Positions 25,801 to 35,156 of a stretch of 64,000 nt of DNA are shown piece after piece (position 1 is the stretch's first letter; the number at the start of each line of letters is the position of its first letter). Under the pieces are notes generated by a model that was given only the letters and a program-made list of their open reading frames with translations, ran no database searches and was not told the DNA's origin. Position numbers and translations under genes: made by a program. This DNA comes from Enteroscipio rubneri (GTDB lineage: Bacteria; Actinomycetota; Coriobacteriia; Coriobacteriales; Eggerthellaceae): positions 1 through 64,000 of the forward strand of contig NZ_PPEK01000008.1 of assembly GCF_002899715.1 (NCBI RefSeq). Reading direction: 5' to 3'.

Positions 25801-27994
25801 CTTCGACGCCAACGCCGTGACGGCCGACGTCACGCTGTATGCGAAGTGGGTCGACGGCATCAAGGTGACGGTCACTGCCGGAAACAACGGCTCGGTCGAT
25901 CCCTCCGACACGGAACTCGTCTTCACGGGCACGCCGATCGAGCTTCGCATCATGCCCGATTACGGCTACAAGATCGACAGCGTGACGACGAACGGCGTTG
26001 CCGCTCAATACGACAAGGTAGGCTTGCGCGAGGGCGTGCTCACGCTTTCCCCCACAGAGGCCACCACTGTCGCAGTGACGTTCGCTCAGCTGGACAAGGC
26101 CTCCGTCGATGAGATCATCGACAGCCTGCCCACCATCAATCCTGAAGACGCCCCAGCGGTCGTCGAGCAAAAGCAGGACGACGTCTTGGATGCGAAGCTC
26201 GACTTCGAGTCGATGACGCCCGAAGAGAAGCAAGCCGTAAGCCAAGACGCCGTCAACAAACTCAACGAGGCCGTTGTGCAGGTGCCCAAGGTCGAAATTG
26301 AGGTGAAACTGGCAATAAGCACCGAGGTGGGTGCGAACGTCGCCATTCCCTCCAAGCAGGAGTCGCGCTTCATCGGCGCGGTCGGCAAAGACGAAGTCGA
26401 AGCCCTTAAAAATGGCGACGCCGACCTGCTCAGAGTGATCGTGCAAATCCAAAACATCGACGCACCCAGCGAAGACGACGAGCGTGAAGCCCTTGAAGGC
26501 ATCCTGGGTACCAATCAAGTGGGCCAGCATTTCGCGGCGAGCGTAACCAAGGAGCTGAGCAACGGCACCACCATGCTTACGTCCGAGCCGATCACCGCAC
26601 TACCCGCGCCGGTGCAGCTGGTGTTCGACGTGCCGCAAGCGCTGCTCGGCGTGGGCGACGGCACCACGCGCGAGTTTGCCATGACCAGGACGCACCACAA
26701 CGGCACGCAGTGGGAGGCGCAGCTACTCGATGACGAAGACGGCAACAAGGGCAACGAAACCATCCTCATATCCACCGACCGCTTCTCCACGTATTCCATC
26801 GTGTACGTAGACACGCATACCGTGACGTTCGAGACGAACGGCGGCAGCGCCGTCGATGCACAGCCCGTCGCGGACAGCGCGACGGTCACGGAGCCCACCG
26901 CGCCCACGCGCGAAGGCTTCACGTTCGACGGCTGGTTCACCGATGCCGCGTGCACGAACACCTATAATTTCACCACGCCGGTGACCAAGCCTTTCACGCT
27001 GTATGCGAAGTGGAACCCCGTGGCTCCCCCGCAGCCCGTCGAGCACACCGTCTTGTTCGAGGCGAACGGCGGCAGCGCCGTGGCCCCCCTGACGACGGTG
27101 GTCGACGGCTCGAAGATCACCGCGCCCGCCGCACCCAAGAAGGACGGCTTCACCTTTGGCGGCTGGCACACCGACCAGGGGCTCACAACGCCGTGGAACT
27201 TCGAGTCGGACACCGTCACCGGCGACATCACGCTGTACGCGAAGTGGCTGAACAGTCCTGATCCTCAGCCAAATCTGTACGAGGTGGTCTTCGTTACGGG
27301 CGAGAGTGCGTCGAAGATAGAGACGCAGCTCATAACGAAAGACAACGCAGCAAGCGAGCCTACCGCGCCCACGCGCACAGGCTACGAGTTCGGCGGCTGG
27401 TTCACCGATGACACGTATGCACAGGCCTGGGATTTCTCCACACCTGTGACCGCACCGCTCACGCTGTACGCGCAGTGGACTGAGGTCGTCCCACCCGCGC
27501 CCGTCAAGCATTACGTGGCCTTCGAGACAAACGGCGGGTCGCCCTCGCCTGCCGCCCAGGAGATCGTGAACGGCGGCTTCGCAACAAAACCCGCCGTCGA
27601 TCCGACGCGCAACGGCTTCGTGTTCGCCGGCTGGTTTGCCGATGTCGCGCTCACGCAAGCGTATTCCTTCGACACACCGGTGACGCAAGACCTGACGCTG
27701 TTCGCAAAGTGGAGCGAACAGCAGGTTCCTCAACCGCCCGTCGGCGACGACCCCGCCGGATCCACTGACGACGATCCCACCGCAGAAGGCGGAGCAGACA
27801 CCCCACAGTCCACCAAACCGTCTGCCGTCATTGACGATGCAACGAAGCGAGCCTCACTCGCTCCCACTGGCGACAATACCGCCACCTTGACGGGGGCCGT
27901 TGCAATTTCGCTCGGGTTTGCGATCGCAGCCGCCATGCTCGCCTGGAACAGGCTGCGGAATCGGCAGTCAGGCGCGCGTCTGCAGCGACGCTGA
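22862..27994 (+). CDS. Giant repeat-rich surface protein with InlB B-repeats and LAPTG sorting signal
   Basis: A 1710-residue secreted protein. A signal peptide (about residues 1-29, ending SMGYADTA) follows GGGAG and the ATG. Residues about 35-900 are a beta-solenoid-like region in which VGGG-Y/F-A turns recur about every 30-50 residues. Then come one InlB B-type (Listeria-Bacteroides, Flg_new) repeat (GWYASPDFSGDAWDF...LYAKW), a GNNGSVDPSD beta repeat, a helical region (about 1070-1290), and four more B-repeats separated by PP-rich linkers. It ends LAPTGD, one membrane helix and RLRNRQ. LAPTG is a variant signal of the LAXTG type linked to actinobacterial class E sortases. An adhesin or surface-coat role is inferred. 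Confidence 0.85.
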   Translation: MGSWRQVIAGTLATLALSFGGLASMGYADTANNTSPPPTRFVIDSSATADPSSNTFINLSTAFAALPDDAGDVTFVVNSDFLTDEGVYEVPTDKGITSFTIATESPTGVQISQMNWRITLFANGIPLIVDKNIEIFGYVYGGGIHDIVDDSSITVRESAYVEYIHGGGRNATLTGDSEIVVEGETRLVAGGGHAKSSTQKPQAVADVTGSTSILVSKTGSSQNIYGGGHAESPSSGSTTTQAQANVGESTNITIAGKASESVGGGYATCGGSYASPVTNASVVAHVVGDTNLTYEASGRSVSNTGMGAYGGGYAESTSSNTNSAVANVGGSTHLAALEDDEANGTGYQKGYKAFSYFVGGGYAMRSNAQAAVGGDVFAKTARAAENSRQGTIGGGEALYGATANVLGTVHLEVAPAANQGSKYENAYRVVGGGWATCGSDDLDETQARVGSTDVIVRSGVKFSTTYDSSISANVVGGGFATSSHSNVSVVGTTSVTVESGVSVLEDIVGGGAVCTIGSGGDFSGSTGASADVGATRITLGDNVTVKNLIGGSKMITAPQSHAHVGLTETADSDAITVETGANFSTGSYYGGCFIKDTGGAKNDIGMRSHVTGSITSSIQGGKLSGTFFGGSYINNSMAYANISGNITNVLSDYSFASSPNSYSAKVVGGGTIMGNSSSVPDQIVVSGNVTTHLRNGTLNGTGNNANSSPWPGGRTGAKVAGSVELIFENMAFSNQPIYAQKSYSGTVDGDLTITLLGAIDTDLNLYPTWSGGNTTVVVGDGNTATTVTLPCIAATKDTPATDVEIHDHASLTLDAADPAPVLEHVRNVALSQDGSLSVQHSKALVTIAGNLTGGGTVVLPAGGSIAGAGALNGNLTLEVNGDLVAGQTYFDFSDQSAGSVAFTEPSGKFVLGTNTQTAGHKKWLMHEQFTVLFDSKGGSTVEAQEVVSDEKATKPDDPTRAGYIFAGWYASPDFSGDAWDFDANAVTADVTLYAKWVDGIKVTVTAGNNGSVDPSDTELVFTGTPIELRIMPDYGYKIDSVTTNGVAAQYDKVGLREGVLTLSPTEATTVAVTFAQLDKASVDEIIDSLPTINPEDAPAVVEQKQDDVLDAKLDFESMTPEEKQAVSQDAVNKLNEAVVQVPKVEIEVKLAISTEVGANVAIPSKQESRFIGAVGKDEVEALKNGDADLLRVIVQIQNIDAPSEDDEREALEGILGTNQVGQHFAASVTKELSNGTTMLTSEPITALPAPVQLVFDVPQALLGVGDGTTREFAMTRTHHNGTQWEAQLLDDEDGNKGNETILISTDRFSTYSIVYVDTHTVTFETNGGSAVDAQPVADSATVTEPTAPTREGFTFDGWFTDAACTNTYNFTTPVTKPFTLYAKWNPVAPPQPVEHTVLFEANGGSAVAPLTTVVDGSKITAPAAPKKDGFTFGGWHTDQGLTTPWNFESDTVTGDITLYAKWLNSPDPQPNLYEVVFVTGESASKIETQLITKDNAASEPTAPTRTGYEFGGWFTDDTYAQAWDFSTPVTAPLTLYAQWTEVVPPAPVKHYVAFETNGGSPSPAAQEIVNGGFATKPAVDPTRNGFVFAGWFADVALTQAYSFDTPVTQDLTLFAKWSEQQVPQPPVGDDPAGSTDDDPTAEGGADTPQSTKPSAVIDDATKRASLAPTGDNTATLTGAVAISLGFAIAAAMLAWNRLRNRQSGARLQRR

Positions 27995-28305
27995 GAGAGC
28001 TTCCTCGAGGTTCCAACACCTGAGAAGGAGGACTGTAGCAGAAGTAGGTTTTCACAGTCGGCGACAAGCGCCCTATGCTTGCCGCCGACTGTGAAAACGT
28101 TGCGGGTCCAGCGATAAGCGCAAGGTGCTTGCCCAACGAAACCCACGAAACCTCGACTCCGGTTGCAGCCTTTCGCTTCTGTCTTCTCCCCAACGCAATC
28201 TGACAAAACTGTTAGATGCTTCAAAGGTACCTGCAAGGTTACCGCAAGGTGGCAGGGATATCGTATTCCCATGACATCGTTCCGCAATTCGCAAAGGAGC
28301 ACCCC
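27995..28305. other. Intergenic region with a long hairpin
   Basis: Holds the 16-bp-arm hairpin at 28048-28098 and a second, weaker AAGC/GCTT stem near 28112-28130. No gene is seen before the short membrane peptide at 28306. Confidence 0.5.
28048..28098. terminator. Long perfect inverted repeat after the surface protein gene
   Basis: GTTTTCACAGTCGGCG (28048-28063) pairs perfectly with 28083-28098 around a 19-nt loop that itself contains CAAGC/GCTTG. It begins 54 nt after the surface protein stop. There is no T-run on either strand, so it may be a 3'-end stabiliser or rho-assisted terminator rather than a classical terminator. Confidence 0.5.
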
Positions 28306-28404
28306 ATGAAACGAGCCCTCGTCACGCTTGCCACCCTCGCCGCCATGGGCGGGCTGTTCGTCTGCGTCGCCCTTCAGGTGCCGCGGCTAGAGAAGATCCG
28401 GTAG
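28306..28404 (+). CDS. 32-residue membrane peptide (DUF6893-like small protein)
   Basis: MKRALVTLATLAAMGGLFVC and then VALQVPRLEKIR: one hydrophobic helix followed by a VPxLxKIR-type basic tail. AAAGGAG precedes the ATG by a good distance. The length and the helix-then-PxLxRxxKI pattern recall the DUF6893 group of tiny actinobacterial membrane proteins. Function unknown. It stands alone, converging on the permease gene. Confidence 0.6.
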   Translation: MKRALVTLATLAAMGGLFVCVALQVPRLEKIR

Positions 28405-28418
28405 CGGCCGCGCACAGG

Positions 28419-29795
28419 CTACGCGGACGCCAGATCGCCTTCATCCGGACTGGTTGCAGACCCGGAGGGCACCGCGTCGGGCGCATCCCCCGCCTGCGCT
28501 TCCCGCGGCAGCACGAGGTTCGCCACCACGGCCACCAGAAACACCACGGCCACGCAGTTCTGCGCGAACACGCTCTGCACGATCTCGGGGAACACCGCGA
28601 ACAGCGCCGACGCCTGCGTGAAGCCGATCCCCACGGCCAGCGACAGCGCGGCGATGGTGATGTTGCGCTGCGTGAAGCCGGCACGCGCGATCATCTGGAA
28701 GCCGCTCACGATAATGTTGCCGAACATCATGATGGTGCAGCCGCCCAACACCGCCTCGGGCAACGACGAGAACACCACGCTGATGACCGGCAAAAACGCA
28801 GCCAGCACCATGATGACGGCTCCGGTGGCGATGGCGCGCCGGTTCACCACCTTCGTCATGGCCACCAGGCCCACGTTCTGCGAGAACGACGTGATGGGCA
28901 AGCAGCCAAAGCAGGCCGAAAGCGAGCTGACGAAGCCGTCGCACGCGATGGAGCCGGTGAGCTCCTTCTCCTTCACCTCGCGGTTCAAGCCCACCATCGT
29001 GAGCGCCGACGTGTCGCCGATGGTCTCGGTGGCCGACACGAGGAAGATGAGCGTGACCGACACGATGGCGCCCAGGTTGAACTCCGGGGTGAACGGCATG
29101 AGCTGCGGCAGCGCGAACAGCTGCATGCCCGCGAACCCGCTGAAGTCCACCGCCCCCATGAACAGCGCCACCACGTAGCCTATCACCAGGCCGAACAGCA
29201 CGGAGAGCTGCTTGGCCTTCCCCTTGGCCAGCACTTGGAACACCAAGCACGACACGAGGGAGACGGTGCCCAACGCCAGGTTCTGCGGCGACCCGAAGTC
29301 CGGCACGCCGCTGCCACCGCCGAACGACGTGGCACCCACGCCCAGCAGCGAGAACCCGATGGACGTGACCACCACGGCCGCCACGATGGGCGAGATAATG
29401 CGCCGCCAATACTTCGCGAACAGGCCCAGCACGCCCTCGATGATGCCGCCCACCATGATGGCGCCGATGGCCGTGCTGTAGCCGTACGTGGCCACGATGC
29501 CGCAGAGCACGGTGACGAACGTGAAGCTGATGCCCATGACGATGGGTAGCCCCGAGCCGATGCGCCCGAGCGGGAACAGCTGGATGAGCGTGCCGATGCC
29601 GGCGATGAGCATAGCGCTCTGGATGAGCGAGCCCGTCTGGTCGGTGCCGAGGCCTGCTGCGCCCGCCACGATGACGATAGGCGCGAGGTTGGCCACGAAC
29701 ATGGCCAGGATGTGCTGGACGCCGTAGGGCACGGCACGCAAAAGCGGGATAGCGCCGTCGAGCTTGAACAGCTCCTCGGTTGCGAACGGCTTCAT
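28419..29795 (-). CDS. Xanthine/uracil permease (NCS2 family)
   Basis: A 458-residue, polytopic nucleobase transporter. Family features are the start [20 protein letters not shown], the [12 protein letters not shown] motif carrying the substrate-binding Glu region, and [31 protein letters not shown] 29795 overlaps the stop of xpt as ATGA, so importer and salvage enzyme are co-translated; xanthine is therefore the likely substrate (inference from pairing). The C-terminus is a polar tail. Confidence 0.92.
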   Translation of the reverse strand: MKPFATEELFKLDGAIPLLRAVPYGVQHILAMFVANLAPIVIVAGAAGLGTDQTGSLIQSAMLIAGIGTLIQLFPLGRIGSGLPIVMGISFTFVTVLCGIVATYGYSTAIGAIMVGGIIEGVLGLFAKYWRRIISPIVAAVVVTSIGFSLLGVGATSFGGGSGVPDFGSPQNLALGTVSLVSCLVFQVLAKGKAKQLSVLFGLVIGYVVALFMGAVDFSGFAGMQLFALPQLMPFTPEFNLGAIVSVTLIFLVSATETIGDTSALTMVGLNREVKEKELTGSIACDGFVSSLSACFGCLPITSFSQNVGLVAMTKVVNRRAIATGAVIMVLAAFLPVISVVFSSLPEAVLGGCTIMMFGNIIVSGFQMIARAGFTQRNITIAALSLAVGIGFTQASALFAVFPEIVQSVFAQNCVAVVFLVAVVANLVLPREAQAGDAPDAVPSGSATSPDEGDLASA

Positions 29796-30370
29796 CGGCG
29801 AAACTCGATCTCGCCGGTTGCCGGGTTCATGGCGTCCACGATGGCGAGCGATTCCAGACGGTAGCCGCGCTCGCGCAGGCCGTCGCCGCCGGGCTGGAAG
29901 CCTTTCTCGATGGCGATGCCGATGCCCTCCACCGTGGCACCCGCCTCGTCCACCAGCTCGATGAGGCCGTTCAGGGCGCAGCCGTTCGCCAGGAAGTCGT
30001 CGATGATGAGCACGTGGTCGTCCGGCCCCAGAAACTTCTTCGACACGATAACGTCGTAGACGCGGCCGTGCGTGAACGATTCGATGCGCGTAGTGTGCAT
30101 GTCGCCGTCCAGATTGATGGACTGCGCCTTCTTCGCGAACACCACCGGGACGCCGAAATGCCGCGCAACCACGCACGCGATGCCGATGCCCGATGCCTCT
30201 ATCGTGAGGATCTTCGTGACGGGCGCATCGGCGAACAGGCGCTTGAACTCGGCTCCCATAGCATCGAACAGGCCGATGTCCAACTGGTGGTTCAGGAAGC
30301 TGTCCACCTTCAGGACGCCCTCCGACTTCACTACCCCGTCGCGCCTGATGCGCTCCTCCAAAAGCTCCAT
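29792..30370 (-). CDS. xpt: Xanthine phosphoribosyltransferase
   Basis: A 192-residue enzyme converting xanthine and PRPP to XMP in purine salvage. The PRPP loop is [12 protein letters not shown] (about residues 120-131), preceded by [26 protein letters not shown] and the family start [14 protein letters not shown]. The length is standard. GGAGGAC precedes the ATG. It is the first gene of an xpt-permease operon. I see no purine riboswitch in the short upstream gap, only a GCTTGGG/CCCAAGC hairpin (30437-30466). Confidence 0.95.
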   Translation of the reverse strand: MELLEERIRRDGVVKSEGVLKVDSFLNHQLDIGLFDAMGAEFKRLFADAPVTKILTIEASGIGIACVVARHFGVPVVFAKKAQSINLDGDMHTTRIESFTHGRVYDVIVSKKFLGPDDHVLIIDDFLANGCALNGLIELVDEAGATVEGIGIAIEKGFQPGGDGLRERGYRLESLAIVDAMNPATGEIEFRR

Positions 30371-30493
30371 TACGTCCTCCGTGCATGCTCGTAACCCCGT
30401 GGAACATCGTTCCGTTCAGTGTAAACGAGCAGATGGAGCTTGGGGAGGCCCTGTTCACTCCCAAGCATCAAAAAGGAGGGTTCGGCGCGCTGG

Positions 30494-32023
30494 CTAGATG
30501 ACGACAACCCCCGTCGCGATAAGCACGATAGAAGCCACGGCGGCGGCCAGAATGACGGCCACCACCACCTTATCAAGCGTGCTTTGCAAGTACGGCTCGC
30601 CGCGCTCCTTCTTTCCCTTGACGTACATGAGGATGCCCGGCGCGTACAGAAGCGACATGATGGTAAGCCCCACCGCACCCGACGCCCAAGCCAAGAAGAA
30701 GCTGTATACGACGCCGAAGATGCCGAAGATGCGCCACAATACGATATTTCCGCCAATCTTGCCCTTGAACGCGCCGGGTTCGGTGAAGGTGAGCTTGGCG
30801 AAGTAGGCCGCCGACAGCAGGTACGGCAGAAGGATCATGCCCGCGGAAAGCGTATAGAAGAACTGGTAGGTGCTGTCCGAGAACAACATGATGATGAGGA
30901 ATGCCTCGATGACGATGTTCGTTACGACGAGCGTGACGATAGGAGCGCCCTTCTTATTCGTCTTAGCGAAGGCTTTGATGAACACGCCCTGCTCAGCCGC
31001 CTCGTACGGGGACTCGCTGGAAAGCACCGTGTAGCCGAGCATCGCCCCGACAAGCGAGAGCACGACGCCGCCGTTAATGAGGATGGCGCCCCATTGGCCC
31101 ACCGCATGTTCCATAACGCCCGCAAGTGCAGGGTTCGGCAGATTGGCGAGCTCCGAAAGCGGCATGACGCCCATGCTGAGCGTGCTCACCATGAGATAGA
31201 TGGAGAGCACGCAGACGAACGCGATGATGGTGGCCTTCCCCACGTCCTTGTCCTTCTTCGCGCGGCCCGAGATGGCGACCGCGCCCTCGATGCCCACGAA
31301 CACCCAGATGGTGATCATCATGGTATTGCTCACCTGGTCGAAGAACGGCAGGCCTGGTTCGGCACCCTGCGCGAGGTTCGCCATGAAGATGGCCGGATCG
31401 AATTTCTGCAGGAAGATGATGGCCGTGATAGCCACGAAGATGGGCACGAACTTCGAGATGGTGATGACGGCGTTCACACCCGTTGCCTCTTTGATGCCGC
31501 GCGATACGAGGAACACGTAAAACCAGATAAGGCAGCTTGCCCCGATGACCGACGGGAGGTTCGTGCCGCCACCGAATACGGGGAAGAAGTACGTGAGCGC
31601 GCCGAAGAGAAGCGCCGAGAAGCTCACCGTGCACAGAAGCGCGCTGATCCAATAGCCCCAGGCGCTGTTGAAACCTAAGAAATCGCCGAAGCCCGCATTC
31701 GCATAGCTGTAGATGCCGCCTTTAAGCTCGGGCTTGATGCGAGAGAGCGCAAAAAACGTCAGCACCAGGCACAGCACGCCCACGCCCGAGATGCCCCATG
31801 CGGTGAGGATGGCGGCGCCGCTCGCGCCGCCGGCAGCTTGGTCTCCGGCCAGCGTGAACACCCCGCCGCCCACGATAAGCGTGATAACGGTGGTGACGAG
31901 TCGGAAGATTCCCATGCCGCCCTGATGAGGCTTAGCGATAGCAGGGGACGAATCCGCGCTCAAGGGTCGGGCGGGGGACGCGACGGCCACCGTCGCAGCC
32001 GGTCGATGCGCAGAATCACTCAT
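30494..32023 (-). CDS. APC-family amino acid permease/antiporter
   Basis: A 509-residue polytopic transporter of the amino acid-polyamine-organocation superfamily. The first helix (FRLVTTVITLIVGGGVFTLAGDQAAGG) has the unwound GGG motif typical of the family. Further features are KPELKGGIYSYANAGFGDFLGFNSAWGYW and VGIEGAVAISGRAKKDKDVGKAT. The pattern is like basic amino acid:product antiporters (arginine/ornithine type), but substrate is not certain. The start is uncertain: ATG 32023 (MSDSAHRP) gives a polar leader of about 35 residues, and an internal ATG exists before the first helix. Confidence 0.88.
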   Translation of the reverse strand: MSDSAHRPAATVAVASPARPLSADSSPAIAKPHQGGMGIFRLVTTVITLIVGGGVFTLAGDQAAGGASGAAILTAWGISGVGVLCLVLTFFALSRIKPELKGGIYSYANAGFGDFLGFNSAWGYWISALLCTVSFSALLFGALTYFFPVFGGGTNLPSVIGASCLIWFYVFLVSRGIKEATGVNAVITISKFVPIFVAITAIIFLQKFDPAIFMANLAQGAEPGLPFFDQVSNTMMITIWVFVGIEGAVAISGRAKKDKDVGKATIIAFVCVLSIYLMVSTLSMGVMPLSELANLPNPALAGVMEHAVGQWGAILINGGVVLSLVGAMLGYTVLSSESPYEAAEQGVFIKAFAKTNKKGAPIVTLVVTNIVIEAFLIIMLFSDSTYQFFYTLSAGMILLPYLLSAAYFAKLTFTEPGAFKGKIGGNIVLWRIFGIFGVVYSFFLAWASGAVGLTIMSLLYAPGILMYVKGKKERGEPYLQSTLDKVVVAVILAAAVASIVLIATGVVVI

Positions 32024-32113
32024 TATGACCACCGTTCCTCGTTTTCCGTTCAGAGCATCATACTCCACGACCCTCATATCGGGCAGTCCGTTATGCAATA
32101 TTTTGGATGCCGA

Positions 32114-35080
32114 CTACGAGGCGAAAGACGTTCGTGCGGCGCCGCTCGAGCGGTCGATGACGGTGCGATCAACCAGAACGCTCGACAGCGCCGCCCGATC
32201 GAGCGAGCAGCCCAGACCGGAAGGGTCGCCTTCGCGATTGAGAGTTACGAGTCCCCGCTCCACGGTATAGGGCGGCGCGGTTACGTCGGTGGCGAAATAG
32301 CGCGACGTGGCGCCGATGTCCCCGGGAGCATTCACACCGGGCAGGGTTTCGAACGCCGCATGCATGCGCTTCGAGACACCGGTATCGTACATGCCGCCCA
32401 TCCACACATCGATGCCGCGGCTCTGCGCCAGGCGAACGAAATCGATGGAAGGCTGGATGCCTCCGAATTTGCCGATCTTGACCGAATAGCAGCGCAGCTC
32501 CGCGTGCGCAAGCGCACGCATCACGTCGCGCGGACGGGCGACGGATTCGTCGATGCACAGCGGCGTGCGCATACTGCGCTGCAGCCGCGCCAGTCGGGCG
32601 AACAGGTCCGTCGGAGCGCCGGCGGGAATGCGCCGCGGATCGAGCGGCTCCTCGATCCAGGCAGCGCCGCAGGCGTCGAGCGCGCGCAGCTCGTCGGTAT
32701 CGCGCTCCGTGAAACTCTGGTTCGCATCGAGCGTGATCAGAGCGTTCGGAGCGGCAGCTTGAGCGGCGCGCACGCATGCAACGGCAGTTCCGGGCTTGAT
32801 CTTCAGTTTGACGCGCGCATAGCCCGCTTCCGCGCAGCGGCGTACAGCAGCGGCCGTTTCGCTCGGGGATCCCGCGCCCACCACGGCGCCGGCCGGCACC
32901 GAGATGCTCGCATCGAGCGCGGACGAAGGCGAGACCGAGGAAGCAAGCACATCCGCCACCGAAGCTGCGCGCGCGGCGGAAACCGATGTCGGCGACCCCG
33001 GAGACGCAAACGCCTCGCCGACAAGCTGCCACAGCGGCTTGTTCACGATCTTGCCGTACAGGTCCCACAACGCCGGTTCGAGGGCGCCGCACGCCATGGG
33101 ATGCCTGGCGGCCTCGGCGCAGGCGGTGAACAGCGAGCTTGCCTCACCGGGATGCAGAAGCGCCTCGTTCAGCACGAGAGGCGCCAGCACGTCCTTCAAC
33201 ACGCACAGATCCTGATCGAGCGTCTCAGGAAGGTACCAATCGGTGGAGAAGGCCACGCACTCGCCCAGGCCCGTCCTGCCCGCATGGTCGGTCACCTCCA
33301 CGATGATCGACTCTCGCTGCGACAAGGTGCCTTTCGCCGTCTCGAACGGGGTGATGAACGGCACGCTGATGCGGTGGAGGGCGACCCGGGTCACTTCGAT
33401 GCGCTCCTCGTAGAGGCGCTCGAGCACGGCGCGATCGATTTTTCCGATGCCGCTGCGCGGGAACGCATCAAGCACGTGCACGTGCTTAGGCTGGTAGATT
33501 TTCGAAAGCTGGGACGCGACGCTCTCCCTTGCGAACACGGCGAACTCATGGTCCCCCGAGCGCGCAGGCGCTTCCCGCAGGCGGCCCGAGACATCGGAAG
33601 CCGTCGGGGGCGCAGCGGCCGGCTCGGGGGCACGCTCGATGAACGCAATGGGCCGGCGTCCCCAGAGGGCATCGCGGGCGCCAAACACGTAAGCGTCCGA
33701 CACGCCAGGTACGCGCAGCAGCTTTTCGCGGATCTCGGCCGGGTAGACGTTCTCTCCGCCGGAGACGAACATATCGTCGGTGCGTTCTTTTACGTAGAGC
33801 AGCCCATCGATGAGCGCGGCGGTGTCGCCCGTGAGGAAGTATCCGTCCACCGTGAGCGCGGCGCGCGCGTTCAGGTAGCCGCGGAACAGGCCCGGACCTC
33901 GCACCGCCAAACGGCCGAAGCCATCCTCGCCCGGATCGACAATGCGCGCATGGTATCCGGGAAGCAGCCGCAGACCGCCTGCATACGATGGCGTGAGCAG
34001 GGAGTTCGCTATCTGGCTCGACGTTTCGGTCATGCCATAGCTCACGAATACGCGCAGCCGGAGAGCGCGGGCGCGCTCGATGGTGCTGGGATTCGTCGCG
34101 CCGCCGCCCAGCAAGATGCAGCCGTAGCGACGCAGCGCCTCGCCGCGCCCCGTGGCTATCATATCCTGCAGCATCTTGTCGACCACCGACACATGCGTCG
34201 CGCCCTTGCGCGCCCCATCGGATACAAGGCGGTCTGCATCAAAACGCCGGTAAAGGATGAAGGGGCAGCAGTTCAGAAAGCTGCGCACGATCACTTGGAA
34301 TCCGCCAACATGGTACAGGGGCAACGCGGCCTGCCACAGTCCCTCGCCCTGCCGGTTGAGCACCGCATTCGACACCTCTGCAGAACGGCAGAGGTTCTCC
34401 CAGTTCAGCGTCACGGCTTTCGCACGGCCCGACGTACCCGACGTGAACATGACCACCGCGCGGGCCTCGCGGTCGAACACGTGCGCCGCATGCTCGGCGA
34501 AGTGGATGACCCCTTCGATCGCATCCTGGCGCGCCACCTCGTTGCGACGTCGGAGAGCGGCCCGACTTGACGAGGCGCGGCCTAATCCGCGCGCCGATCG
34601 AGGTTCCGCCTCCGCCATGCTCGCACGCGAGGAGAACGTGGTGCGGGAGACGCGCGTTTGCATAAGGTTGCCTCCGCGCACCACCAGCTCGCCAGAGAGC
34701 AGTGCCATCGCTTTGCTCACGTAGCGCTCGACGTTCGCCTCGTTGATGCGCACGGCGATACCTGCGCCGGTGGCGCGCTCGACGTCCATGAGACGGGACG
34801 CCTTCTCGCTCTCGGTCAGGCGATTGTTGAGCACGACAAGCGTGAAACCGCCATAGGCGGCAGCCAGCATGAGCTGCACATAGGCGGGGCAATTCGGCAA
34901 ATCGACCGCGACGTAGTCGCCTGGCCGCACGCCTCGATCCCTCAGATAGCGCGCGAGCGCCGCGGACAGCAGGCGCGTCTCCCGATAGGAGTACGCCGTC
35001 TCTTCGCCAGCCTCATCGACATAGGTGAAGCATGTGCGCTGGGGGCACCGTCGCACCATGCTTTCGAACATGCCGATCAT
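32114..35080 (-). CDS. menE-menC: Fused O-succinylbenzoate-CoA ligase (MenE) and O-succinylbenzoate synthase (MenC)
   Basis: A single 988-residue protein for two steps of menaquinone synthesis. Residues 1 to about 545 are an ANL-superfamily ligase: MFTSGTSGRAK (211-221), FVSYGMTETSS, YFLTGDTAALIDGLLYVKERTDD and the catalytic-lysine GIGKIDR. From about 560 on is an enolase-superfamily OSBS: catalytic KLKIKPG, metal ligands in TLDANQS, WIEEPLD and CIDES, then VKIGKFGG. All key residues of both halves are present in one uninterrupted frame. The ligase has an Arg/Ser/Ala-rich insertion at about 142-180. It is the last gene of the men operon. Confidence 0.93.
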   Translation of the reverse strand: MIGMFESMVRRCPQRTCFTYVDEAGEETAYSYRETRLLSAALARYLRDRGVRPGDYVAVDLPNCPAYVQLMLAAAYGGFTLVVLNNRLTESEKASRLMDVERATGAGIAVRINEANVERYVSKAMALLSGELVVRGGNLMQTRVSRTTFSSRASMAEAEPRSARGLGRASSSRAALRRRNEVARQDAIEGVIHFAEHAAHVFDREARAVVMFTSGTSGRAKAVTLNWENLCRSAEVSNAVLNRQGEGLWQAALPLYHVGGFQVIVRSFLNCCPFILYRRFDADRLVSDGARKGATHVSVVDKMLQDMIATGRGEALRRYGCILLGGGATNPSTIERARALRLRVFVSYGMTETSSQIANSLLTPSYAGGLRLLPGYHARIVDPGEDGFGRLAVRGPGLFRGYLNARAALTVDGYFLTGDTAALIDGLLYVKERTDDMFVSGGENVYPAEIREKLLRVPGVSDAYVFGARDALWGRRPIAFIERAPEPAAAPPTASDVSGRLREAPARSGDHEFAVFARESVASQLSKIYQPKHVHVLDAFPRSGIGKIDRAVLERLYEERIEVTRVALHRISVPFITPFETAKGTLSQRESIIVEVTDHAGRTGLGECVAFSTDWYLPETLDQDLCVLKDVLAPLVLNEALLHPGEASSLFTACAEAARHPMACGALEPALWDLYGKIVNKPLWQLVGEAFASPGSPTSVSAARAASVADVLASSVSPSSALDASISVPAGAVVGAGSPSETAAAVRRCAEAGYARVKLKIKPGTAVACVRAAQAAAPNALITLDANQSFTERDTDELRALDACGAAWIEEPLDPRRIPAGAPTDLFARLARLQRSMRTPLCIDESVARPRDVMRALAHAELRCYSVKIGKFGGIQPSIDFVRLAQSRGIDVWMGGMYDTGVSKRMHAAFETLPGVNAPGDIGATSRYFATDVTAPPYTVERGLVTLNREGDPSGLGCSLDRAALSSVLVDRTVIDRSSGAARTSFAS

Positions 35081-35156
35081 CGCTGCTCGCGTCCAGCCTC
35101 TCTGCGTCCGTCATCGTCAACAGTCATTCGAGCGCCTCATTCGCCCATAAGCCGCA

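Noticed and set aside
30393-30415. GGAAC-GAT-GTTCC upstream of xpt as a LexA/DinR-type box
   Set aside because: Spacing is one base short of GAAC-N4-GTTC, and the neighbours are not SOS genes.
30371-30493. Purine riboswitch before xpt
   Set aside because: The gap is short and I cannot find the conserved three-way junction elements; only a simple hairpin is present.
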